Of a stretch of 64,000 nt of DNA, positions 52,802 to 61,270 are shown in pieces. The stretch's first letter is position 1, and every line of letters begins with the position of its first letter. This stretch comes from Fibrobacter sp. GTDB taxonomy: Bacteria > Fibrobacterota > Chitinivibrionia > Chitinivibrionales > Chitinispirillaceae. The notes beneath the pieces are model-generated. The model was not told the DNA's origin, did no database searches, and was given only the letters and a program-made list of their open reading frames with translations. The stretch is from NCBI GenBank assembly GCA_012513915.1, contig JAAZBG010000099.1, positions 1 through 64,000 of the forward strand. Direction: 5' to 3'. A program made the position numbers and the translations under genes.

Positions 52802-53677
52802 TTATTCTATATTTTGAATTTGTTCTCTGATTCGTTCGATATTCTCTTTAAGTTTAACTGACTGATGAGAAATCTCGGTATCATTTGCTTTTGAGCCGAT
52901 AGTATTTGCCTCCCGGTTCATTTCCTGAAGCAGAAAACCCATACGTTTTCCTACTGGTTCGTTAAGCTCAAAATCTGCACTGAACTTTTCGATATGAGCT
53001 CTGAGCCGTGTACACTCTTCAGTTATGTCAAGACGATCCGCAAAGAGCGCAATCTCCGTCTGCATCCGCAAAGGATCAGGGGGATTATCGATAAGTTTCT
53101 GCACTTTCTCAGTCAGCACCTTTGCATATTCCTGAATACGAACTGGCGCACGCTTCTCAACCAGCTGCAGCGATTTTGTAATATCCCTGAGTAATTTTTT
53201 AAGATCTTTTACAAGCATTGCTGCTTCAGTCTCGCGAGCCTTCTGGAATGCAGCAATAGATTCTGTGAGCACCGGTTTAAGATGTTTCCACAAAACTTCA
53301 TCATCGAATGTATCAGATTCCGTTTTAATGAAATCGCTGAAATTAAGAAGATCATTAAGCGTGACTTTACCATCAAGCTTGTATGCTTTCTGAATTTCAC
53401 CAAAAATCTTCATATATCCATCAACCGTCTTTTTATCCCAGGACAGTTTGGATTCTTTATCTTCGCGGTCACAACTGATTAATACTGTTACAGATCCACG
53501 GGAAATAACCGATGAGATCTCTTTTTTCACCCGCGCTTCAAGATTTGCAGCAAACTTTGGAAGCCGTATCTGAAGTTCAAGAAAACGGTTGTTTACTCCG
53601 CGGATTTCTACTCTGTAAGTCCCTGACGGGCTTGCACTTTCAGCAAGTCCGAACCCTGTCATACTGCGAATTGGCAT
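52802..53677 (-). CDS. YicC family protein
   Basis: PIRSMTGFGLAES, EIRGVNNRFLELQIRLP, GKRMGFLLQEMNREANTIGSKANDTEISHQSVKLKENIERIREQIQNIE. Confidence 0.95.
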   Translation of the reverse strand: MPIRSMTGFGLAESASPSGTYRVEIRGVNNRFLELQIRLPKFAANLEARVKKEISSVISRGSVTVLISCDREDKESKLSWDKKTVDGYMKIFGEIQKAYKLDGKVTLNDLLNFSDFIKTESDTFDDEVLWKHLKPVLTESIAAFQKARETEAAMLVKDLKKLLRDITKSLQLVEKRAPVRIQEYAKVLTEKVQKLIDNPPDPLRMQTEIALFADRLDITEECTRLRAHIEKFSADFELNEPVGKRMGFLLQEMNREANTIGSKANDTEISHQSVKLKENIERIREQIQNIE

Positions 53678-53806
53678 AGCTGTTTTTCCTTAATAAATGA
53701 CCTACACCCAATAGAGACGGAGAAAACCCTAAATATAATGAATAACCGGTAAAAACTCAAGGGAATTCAACGTGGGATGAAAATGGTTGATTGGGATTAT
53801 GGGGTA

Positions 53807-53834
53807 ATGGATTGTGAATTATGGATTGTGAATT
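53807..53834. repeat. 14-bp tandem duplication (ATGGATTGTGAATT x2)
   Basis: Identical copies at 53807-53820 and 53821-53834. Confidence 0.9.
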
Positions 53835-53836
53835 GT

Positions 53837-53880
53837 ATTGGAATGTAGGGACAGGTCGCGACCTGCCCCTACATTCCAAT
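53837..53880. repeat. 44-bp near-perfect palindrome
   Basis: ATTGGAATGTAGGGACAGGTCG|CGACCTGCCCCTACATTCCAAT; 21 of 22 positions complementary, no loop. Confidence 0.95.
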
Positions 53881-53968
53881 ACACAATTACAATGCACTAC
53901 GTAACGCGTAATCCACAATCACCGTGACATATCAACAACAACCGTCACGATACCGTTATCGAAAACAA

Positions 53969-55258
53969 TTATTCATACATCAAAAGAATATCTGCCGGAT
54001 CCATAATGAAACCCTGCGGTAATGCTTCCTCGACATCCGGGGTTCTCACCAGCTGGCGAACCTTCGTGCACCGTTTTACATCATGCGGTATCATCCAGTC
54101 TTCAATTATGGTATCATTTGTTAACTGTTTGTTGATTGCTATATACACCGGTTTATTTCCCGATGTCGATGATTTCTTCAAAAATAGAAATGGCATCTGA
54201 TAATCATTAAGCGGCTGCCATTGACCTTCTTCTGCAAGAACCGGTAAAGACATTTTGAGCTTATGTACATGTGCAATCCAGGAACTGATATCAAATTTTT
54301 TCTTGTCAACATCTGCCGGCGTACCGCGCACGACATCCATACGTGTCACTGCACCATACTCAAATCCCTGAGGCATCAGTACACCCTGCGAAAAAACAGC
54401 ACTGAATGCGTATCTGAACTTCTGAACGATTTCAGTTCCCGGAGGATTACTCGCGCAGCGTTCGGTATCATGTGATTCGGCAAATCCAACTGATGGAGCA
54501 ATATGACTATTTGCCTCGTGCTGCTCGAAAAGCCATGACTGATCAAAATTCCACCACTTTGACGAATTAAAGAGAAAATCAAAACCGGCCGGTGAAAGCG
54601 CTTCTATTTCTGCCAATTTGCATCCAAGCGTTTCAGCATAAAAATGCGTTTGAGGAAATCTCTTTTTTGCAGCACTGATAAGGTATGACCATAGTGACGC
54701 CGGAACCTGATACGCTGCATCACAACGGTATCCCATAACTCCCATTTTCTGGAAATACGCAATCAGTGAATCCCAATATGCCCAAAGCCCTGCTCTGTCG
54801 CCTGATGTTTCATTTTCGATAATTGCAAGGTCACCCCAGACCGTAATATTGCCGGGATTACCGGGATCAATAGCAAACGGACTTACCAGCTTACCAGACT
54901 CATCATGACGATACCATTTGGGATTTGATTTTGTCAGAACAGAGTCAATTGCAGTATGGTTGATAACAAGGTCCATAATCAGCTCAAGACCATGCTCTTT
55001 ACATTTATCAATAAACTTCTGTACTATACTGAAATCCTTCGGATCCTGCCCTTTTCGTAAAAACAAGGAATTGAGTTTATAATAATCCTTGACAGCATAC
55101 AAACTTCCCGAAAAACCGGTTTCATGAAACGGATTTACAAAAACAGCATTGAATCCCATTTCCTTAATATGCGGTAGAGCAGCTTCCCACTCATCGATGC
55201 AGGTAAAGTGACGGGGAAAAAGATTATAAATAACCGGAACGAATGTCGACTTCTTCAC
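53969..55258 (-). CDS. GH13 alpha-amylase family protein
   Basis: YNLFPRHFTCIDEWEAALPHIKEMGFNAVFVNPFHETG, DLVINHTAIDS, GYRCDAAYQVP, AESHDTERCAS. Confidence 0.9.
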   Translation of the reverse strand: MKKSTFVPVIYNLFPRHFTCIDEWEAALPHIKEMGFNAVFVNPFHETGFSGSLYAVKDYYKLNSLFLRKGQDPKDFSIVQKFIDKCKEHGLELIMDLVINHTAIDSVLTKSNPKWYRHDESGKLVSPFAIDPGNPGNITVWGDLAIIENETSGDRAGLWAYWDSLIAYFQKMGVMGYRCDAAYQVPASLWSYLISAAKKRFPQTHFYAETLGCKLAEIEALSPAGFDFLFNSSKWWNFDQSWLFEQHEANSHIAPSVGFAESHDTERCASNPPGTEIVQKFRYAFSAVFSQGVLMPQGFEYGAVTRMDVVRGTPADVDKKKFDISSWIAHVHKLKMSLPVLAEEGQWQPLNDYQMPFLFLKKSSTSGNKPVYIAINKQLTNDTIIEDWMIPHDVKRCTKVRQLVRTPDVEEALPQGFIMDPADILLMYE

Positions 55259-56112
55259 AATGTACCTCCTATTACAATATTGTCAATAAGACGTGTCCTG
55301 CTCTCTTTTGTTCTGCATGCCACAGCAATAAGTGCTGCTGATGTAACAGAGGTGACAGGTTTTATTTTTTTAGTATCAACAAGCTCGACATACTCTATTT
55401 CAAGCAGAGGAGATTGCCCGATTGCTGTCGTTACCACATTTATAAGTGCATTCGATTCAACAACACCATTATTGTAGTATATGGCACCATCGTTTAGCCC
55501 TTTGTAAATAAGCGGAGCAGCCGCACGTTCTGCATCTGACAGATAAACATTACGGGAACTCATCGCAAGTCCGCTTTCCTCACGGAATATCGGTGCGACA
55601 TCAATTGTAATCGACAAATTCAGATCGTGAACCATTCTTTTTATGACAAGTACCTGCTGCGCATCCTTCTGTCCAAAGCATGCAATCTGTGGCATCACTA
55701 TATTAAATAACTTAAGCACTACGGTCGTTACACCCCGAAAATGTCCAGGCCGCGAAGCACCACAAAGGCCATCAGTAATATTCTCAACATTGACATACGT
55801 ACAATAATTTTCCGGATACATATCTTCTTTTGATGGCGCAAAAATTACATCACAACCGGCCTTCTCAGCAAGTTCACAATCGGCATCAAACGGTCGCGGA
55901 TATTTCTGAAAATCCTCTTTCGGTCCGAACTGAACCGGATTCACAAAAATGCTCATTACCGAAAAATCACACGAATCATTTATTCTATCAAGCAGTGACA
56001 TGTGGCCACTATGTAAAGCCCCCATTGTCGGTATAAACCCGACAGAACTTCCACTGCGCTGCATCATCATCGACAGGTTCTTCATCTCCGCCGGAGATCT
56101 AACTATCTTCAT
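55255..56112 (-). CDS. panC: Pantoate--beta-alanine ligase
   Basis: VGFIPTMGALHSGHMSLLD, FVNPVQFGPKEDFQKYPR, CFGQKDAQQVLVIKRMV, MSSRNVYL. Confidence 0.96.
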   Translation of the reverse strand: MKIVRSPAEMKNLSMMMQRSGSSVGFIPTMGALHSGHMSLLDRINDSCDFSVMSIFVNPVQFGPKEDFQKYPRPFDADCELAEKAGCDVIFAPSKEDMYPENYCTYVNVENITDGLCGASRPGHFRGVTTVVLKLFNIVMPQIACFGQKDAQQVLVIKRMVHDLNLSITIDVAPIFREESGLAMSSRNVYLSDAERAAAPLIYKGLNDGAIYYNNGVVESNALINVVTTAIGQSPLLEIEYVELVDTKKIKPVTSVTSAALIAVACRTKESRTRLIDNIVIGGTL

Positions 56113-56224
56113 TGTATAAAATCCTGAATAAATTACATTTATTACTATAGTATCACATCATTGTAAAAATGTAACTACATGATGTTTACATTTTCTGTGA
56201 AAACCGGATTATCTGCCGGATAAT

Positions 56225-56243
56225 GGACGTATGCAATACGTCC
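56225..56243. repeat. Intergenic palindrome adjoining the 3' end of the dNK gene
   Basis: GGACGTAT (56225-56232)/ATACGTCC (56236-56243); minus-strand context GTAGGGACGTAT. Confidence 0.75.
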
Positions 56244-56996
56244 CTACACCACAACATTATCCTTCTCTCCTCCCCCATCTCTGCTATCATCATCGTTGCA
56301 TCCGGTGAGAAATACCCGGTCTCTGGAACTCATCGGCTGATAATATTCGGTTCCGTGCCTGCCGGCGCGAATTATCTGTTCAATTATTTCCTCTCTGTCA
56401 TTCTCATTATTGACAAAATCAATATCATTGGTATTTATTATTAAAAGCGGTGTTTCATTGTAATTGAAAAAGAACTGATTATATACTTTATTAAGCATAT
56501 TCATATATTGCGGATCCATGTTGTATTCATACGACCTGCCCCGTTTTTCAATCCGCCTGAGCAGCGTTTCATCTGATGCCTGAAGATATACCACCAGATC
56601 AGGTTTTGGTATCGCAGCTGTCATCACCCCTGATATTGTATTATACAACGCATACTCTTCATCATCAAGGTTGACACTTGCAAATATCCGGTCTTTAGCA
56701 AAGATATAATCACTGATTGTGACTGCATGAAACAGATCCTGCTGAGATATCATTTGCGAAAGCTGTTTAAATCGTGAAACAAGGAACCAGAGCTGCGTTT
56801 GAAAAGCATACGATCGTCGCTCTGTATAGAACCGCGCAAGAAACGGATTTTCGTCAGCCTCCTCAAGCACAATGCGACAATTAAAACGTTCTGCAAGGAT
56901 ATTGCTCAAGGTAGTTTTTCCGGAACCAATTACGCCTTCAATACATAGATAGGATACATGCGATGGCAGTGAGTCACGATTTTCTTTTTTAATCAA
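56244..56996 (-). CDS. Deoxynucleoside kinase family protein
   Basis: CIEGVIGSGKTTLSNILAERF, FQTQLWFLVSRFKQL, ISDYIFAKDRIFA, PDLVVYLQASDETLLRRIEKRGRSYE. Confidence 0.92.
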   Translation of the reverse strand: MIKKENRDSLPSHVSYLCIEGVIGSGKTTLSNILAERFNCRIVLEEADENPFLARFYTERRSYAFQTQLWFLVSRFKQLSQMISQQDLFHAVTISDYIFAKDRIFASVNLDDEEYALYNTISGVMTAAIPKPDLVVYLQASDETLLRRIEKRGRSYEYNMDPQYMNMLNKVYNQFFFNYNETPLLIINTNDIDFVNNENDREEIIEQIIRAGRHGTEYYQPMSSRDRVFLTGCNDDDSRDGGGEKDNVVV

Positions 56997-57090
56997 TTAC
57001 ATTTATCCCTGTTTTGTCGTAGAACCAATCATTCATATAGAGATCACACTGTTACGATGTACAAATAATACTCAATATACCAGTACTCTG

Positions 57091-57588
57091 TCAAATATAC
57101 CGAATACCCTGTAACTGTAGATCTGCTATATTTGATTGCAGTATCTCTTTCACACTTTTCTGAAGCCCTGGAATGACAATGGAACTGTCAATATCATTCA
57201 ATCCCTCCAGGTTGAACCTTCTTGTCAGAATTCCTCTGTGAGGTATTGTCAGAATGTCACTATTCAGGATTTCATTCCCGAAGAGTAAAATGTCTATGTC
57301 TGCAGTTCTCGATTTCATTGTTCCTTTGTCTACCCGTCCAAGCGCCACCTCAATTTCCTGCGTTGCCTTTAAAAGACAGGTTGGCGATTTAGAGTAATAT
57401 GCGCCAATAATACGATTTAGATACCACTGCTGTTTATCGGTAACATCGACCGGTTCTGTTTCCATGATACGCGATTTTTTTAATGGTGGTTCGAGTATCT
57501 GTTCAAGCAACTGTTCCATACGCAAAATATAGTCCAGTCTGTCACCGCAATTTGATCCAAGACTGAGAAATACCTGACCTTGCTGCAT
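57091..57588 (-). CDS. folK: 2-amino-4-hydroxy-6-hydroxymethyldihydropteridine pyrophosphokinase
   Basis: MQQGQVFLSLGSNCGDRLDYI..., RTADIDILLFGNEIL, PHRGILTRRF. Track start 57690 gives a non-homologous extension overlapping the next gene. Confidence 0.93.
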   Translation of the reverse strand: MQQGQVFLSLGSNCGDRLDYILRMEQLLEQILEPPLKKSRIMETEPVDVTDKQQWYLNRIIGAYYSKSPTCLLKATQEIEVALGRVDKGTMKSRTADIDILLFGNEILNSDILTIPHRGILTRRFNLEGLNDIDSSIVIPGLQKSVKEILQSNIADLQLQGIRYI

Positions 57589-57610
57589 ACTGTTATTTAC
57601 AACCAGCCCG

Positions 57611-58933
57611 TTAAATTTTATCCCGGTAATGATACCCGGTAAATATGCCGAATTTCTTAAGCTGCTCAGCAATCTCGACCTTTTTCCCAACAGCGATAAT
57701 AATCATTTTTTCAGCCAGAAAATGCCTCCTGATTGCATCATTCACATTGTCAAGTGTGATACTGTTCAGTAGCGTATCAAATTGTTCGATATACGAATCA
57801 GGATAGTCGTAGAACCGGAGCCACATTAATTTTTCTGCAATACTTCCAATACCTTCCAGCTGAAAGGCCATGTTACCTGTAGCGAATTTCTTCGCCCTGT
57901 CAAGTTCTGCTGCAGTGATTCCGTTTAAACAGAGTTCATTATATTGCTCAAGAATCGCATCAATCATTGCCCCGAGTTGATTATTCTGGGTTGATGTCGA
58001 TATTGTAAATGCACCAAAAATCCGTTCAGCTGCAATCTGTGATGAGATTCCATAGGTATGCCCGACTTTGGAACGGATGCTTGTCATTAGCCGTGATGAA
58101 AAATTACCTGCACCAAAAATGTAATTTGCAAGCGCAAGCGGTCTTCTGTCTGGTGATAATTCACCCGGCATGCAATGCCCCATAACAAGTGTTGTCTGTG
58201 TTGTATCGTCCTTGTCAATAAGACGGAATGCTTTTTTCGATGTTTCAACCAATGGTGCAAAACAAGGCTCTGTCTGTTTGTCAGCATTCCATTGTTGTAT
58301 TGATTTCAGATACATATCATTAAATTCAGAAACATCAAAGTCACCAGCTACAACCATAATTGCATTTTTAGGACCGATATGCTCTGCGTAGAATTTTTTT
58401 ATGTCATCAATGGTAATTTTCCTGATTGCATCAAGAGAGTGAAATCTTCCGGCAGGATGTGATTTCCCGACTAACTCGACAAAAAAGTGACGATTAGCAA
58501 TTATTGATGGCTCCGCAGTCTCCGCATGAAGCGATGTAACCATCTCTTTTTTAATCCGCTCAAACTCTTTTGTGTCAAGTGCTGGCATCATAACCATTTC
58601 AAGAAACAGTGGAATGAGATTTTTATGGCTTTTTGACAACATGCGAATACCAATACCGGTATGCTCCTCCCCGACCTCGGCAAACAATGATGCACCTTCG
58701 AACTCAAGCATTGATGAAAACTGATCAAAATGGCACTGCTGTGTTCCTTTTTGTAAAAGAGCGATTACACTCTCTGCAACGCCCTCTTTTCCTGATTCGT
58801 CGCAAAATCTGCCGAATGGAAACTGTAACGCCGCAACAAGACCTTCCTGTTCATGATCAGGCAGAAGAATCAACCGCAGCCCATTATCAAGCACCGATTC
58901 ATGAAATTTTGGAAATTTAAAGCTGAACGCCAT
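57611..58933 (-). CDS. M16 family peptidase-like protein lacking the HxxEH motif (non-catalytic partner)
   Basis: VLDNGLRLILLPDHEQEGLVAALQFPFG...; position of HxxEH reads GVAESVIALLQKG. Start moved from 59089 to ATG 58933. Confidence 0.88.
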   Translation of the reverse strand: MAFSFKFPKFHESVLDNGLRLILLPDHEQEGLVAALQFPFGRFCDESGKEGVAESVIALLQKGTQQCHFDQFSSMLEFEGASLFAEVGEEHTGIGIRMLSKSHKNLIPLFLEMVMMPALDTKEFERIKKEMVTSLHAETAEPSIIANRHFFVELVGKSHPAGRFHSLDAIRKITIDDIKKFYAEHIGPKNAIMVVAGDFDVSEFNDMYLKSIQQWNADKQTEPCFAPLVETSKKAFRLIDKDDTTQTTLVMGHCMPGELSPDRRPLALANYIFGAGNFSSRLMTSIRSKVGHTYGISSQIAAERIFGAFTISTSTQNNQLGAMIDAILEQYNELCLNGITAAELDRAKKFATGNMAFQLEGIGSIAEKLMWLRFYDYPDSYIEQFDTLLNSITLDNVNDAIRRHFLAEKMIIIAVGKKVEIAEQLKKFGIFTGYHYRDKI

Positions 58934-58946
58934 ATAGTTGTACCTC

Positions 58947-60260
58947 TTATTTCCTTTTTGCAAATAAACGGTTGACAATTCCGGCAACATACAACATAAC
59001 ATTGGTCTTTCGTGGTACCAGATGCAGTACATGACATTTCGAATCATCCCAGTATTTATTGGCAACTTGAATAAGGCCATTGATATCAAGTTTTTTTAAT
59101 GTATCAAAGCGTTCGACCCATTGACGATAGTCACCTTCAACACATTCGCTGTGCCCGATTCTGTTGCATATATTTTCTGCCGAATAGAGTTCAAACGTTC
59201 TGCTTGACAATGTTGCATTTCTTACTTTTTCCATTTCAGTTTCAGTAATACCCTCTTTACGTATAAGATCAATCTGCCGGTTGATTGACCGTTCCACTTT
59301 TGCGACAGACATATCCGGTGTAAACGCAGCAAGAAACATTGACATTCCTGCATATTTCAGAATATTATTCGTCCCGCCGGTCATCACTGCAACTGATTCT
59401 TTTCTGACAACTTCTTTATGTAAACGACTGCTCTCACCACCACTAAGCACAAGCTGTAAAATTTCCATCGCAACAGCATCTTTGTTATTCGATGCAGGCG
59501 CCGGGTATCCTGTGACAAGCAGTGGAACATCAAATTCAATTTTACGCTTCATGCGGTGGATATTAACCTGTCCATGATGCTCCAGTATGGAGTCAGCATG
59601 AAGCTCCTGTAATACTCCGGATTTTTTAATCCCGAAATATTTCTCTACACGGTCAAATACGTTTGTTTCATCAATATCACCAACAATAACAAGTACTGCA
59701 TTGTTTGGTAAATACCAGCGTGAATAATACTCACGACACTGTTCAGTAGTAATTGTCTGAAGATTTTCGATTAATCCAAGAGGTGATATCGAGTAAGGAT
59801 GATTTGCAAAGAATTCGTGGCGAAATTCAAAAAAAGCCTTCGTCACCGGATTATTCATATATGTATGATATTCCTCAATGATAACTTTTCGTTCTGTCTC
59901 AAACAGTGAACTATCAAGCTGTAAACCATCCATCCGGTCCGCTTCAAGTTCAAGTACCATATCAAAATACTCTTTTGGAACACTGTTGGTATACACTGTA
60001 ACATCCTCAGATGTAAATGCGTTGCAATGCCCTCCGACCTCATTTATCCTGCGAGCATGCTCTTCAGAACCAACATTCCCTGAACCACGAAACATCATGT
60101 GTTCAAGTACGTGCGAAATACCCCTGATACCATCACACTCACCGACACTTCCGATTTTATACCAAAGTTGCAATGAGACTATTGGCACTCCCGGTTTGTT
60201 AAGACATATCACCTTAAGCCCGTTCGAAAGTGTTTTCTCAATAATATTATGAAGTAGCAT
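58947..60260 (-). CDS. M16 family zinc peptidase (catalytic)
   Basis: LSNGLKVICLNKPGVPIVSLQLWYKIGSVGE...GISHVLEHMMFRGSGN (HxxEH). Likely start MLLHNIIEKTL at 60260. Confidence 0.93.
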   Translation of the reverse strand: MLLHNIIEKTLSNGLKVICLNKPGVPIVSLQLWYKIGSVGECDGIRGISHVLEHMMFRGSGNVGSEEHARRINEVGGHCNAFTSEDVTVYTNSVPKEYFDMVLELEADRMDGLQLDSSLFETERKVIIEEYHTYMNNPVTKAFFEFRHEFFANHPYSISPLGLIENLQTITTEQCREYYSRWYLPNNAVLVIVGDIDETNVFDRVEKYFGIKKSGVLQELHADSILEHHGQVNIHRMKRKIEFDVPLLVTGYPAPASNNKDAVAMEILQLVLSGGESSRLHKEVVRKESVAVMTGGTNNILKYAGMSMFLAAFTPDMSVAKVERSINRQIDLIRKEGITETEMEKVRNATLSSRTFELYSAENICNRIGHSECVEGDYRQWVERFDTLKKLDINGLIQVANKYWDDSKCHVLHLVPRKTNVMLYVAGIVNRLFAKRK

Positions 60261-61035
60261 TATCGTTTTTTTCACCTGATAAATGTGAATACCGCTCACA
60301 CAATAGACTTACAATAAATTCATAAAGAACTTTTCCGGCTTGCGGGGATGACAATCCGGCAGTTTCAGTCATTACCCCACCGGGAAACATTTTTTTAAAT
60401 GATTCCGGATCACGTCCTCGCTTCTTCCATTGCATATACCGCTTCTGATCCAGTGGTCGCACTGTGCCACGTCCAACTGGTTTGTAAAAATTTTTGTCAA
60501 GATACGAAGCAACTGACAGCATCAAAAATTCTGACCTGTCAACATCTTTGACAGAAAACGTTTTTCCAAGAAAATCCCTTACTACAGTATCTGAATGTAT
60601 GGAAAAGATCTGAATTTTACAACTCTGATTATTATATCTTTTCAATAGTAATTCAAGTGCTAAAACGTTTTCTTCACTGCTGTTAAAAAAAATGACCTCT
60701 TTAAATCCCTGGAAAAAGTAATCATTACAAATAGATTCAAGCATGGCAGAAAACTGCTTTGGCTTCAATCCAGCCGATCCGGCAAATGCTTTATACCGGC
60801 CACTTACACCATAGTGCAAAACCGGGGCTTTAAGCAGCGATAACCGCGACGCGACTTCAGCAGCAATTGAATCAATACAGAGTGCACTGATTCCAAGAGA
60901 ACTTGACGTGCCATACGGTTCAAGAGTACTGAGAGGAATAATTACTGATGGTATTTGTTTCAGGTGTGATAGGACGCAATCTGATGAAAGCATGCCAAAG
61001 GAATGGGGATTTGCGAAAGGGTGATTATTGCTCAT
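60247..61035 (-). CDS. Degenerate creatininase-fold protein
   Basis: Overall creatininase-like layout (IPSVIIPLSTLEPYGTSSSLGI..., C-terminal AGLSSPQAGKVLYEFIVSLL), but canonical metal-ligand motifs are changed. Confidence 0.6.
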   Translation of the reverse strand: MSNNHPFANPHSFGMLSSDCVLSHLKQIPSVIIPLSTLEPYGTSSSLGISALCIDSIAAEVASRLSLLKAPVLHYGVSGRYKAFAGSAGLKPKQFSAMLESICNDYFFQGFKEVIFFNSSEENVLALELLLKRYNNQSCKIQIFSIHSDTVVRDFLGKTFSVKDVDRSEFLMLSVASYLDKNFYKPVGRGTVRPLDQKRYMQWKKRGRDPESFKKMFPGGVMTETAGLSSPQAGKVLYEFIVSLLCERYSHLSGEKNDNATS

Positions 61036-61066
61036 TTCATTTACACTCGTTATTGAGAAATAAAAA

Positions 61067-61140
61067 TCGGAGTGAGAGGATTTGAACCTCCGACTCCTTG
61101 GTCCCGAACCAAGTGCGCTACCAGGCTGCGCTACACTCCG
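61067..61140 (-). tRNA. tRNA-Pro (anticodon CGG)
   Basis: CGGAGTGTAGCGCAGCCTGGTAGCGCACTTGGTTCGGGACCAAGGAGTCGGAGGTTCAAATCCTCTCACTCCGA; full cloverleaf, anticodon loop TTCGGGA, T-loop GGTTCAAATCC. CCA not encoded. Confidence 0.95.
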
Positions 61141-61270
61141 AGATTTTTATTTGAAATTATCTTCAAACACCCATCAACACAGGAACCTTAAAATAGCATT
61201 TGGTGATCGACAACGCAAGAAAAGATTACACCTCAAAAACCTGAAAAACGGTGGATTTAAACAATAACCG

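Noticed and set aside
57589-57690. N-terminal extension of FolK in the ORF track
   Set aside because: Overlaps the M16 gene and lacks homology; MQQGQVFLSLGSN at 57588 is the natural start.
58934-59089. N-terminal extension of the non-catalytic M16 protein
   Set aside because: Overlaps the upstream M16 gene; ATG at 58933 begins the conserved domain.
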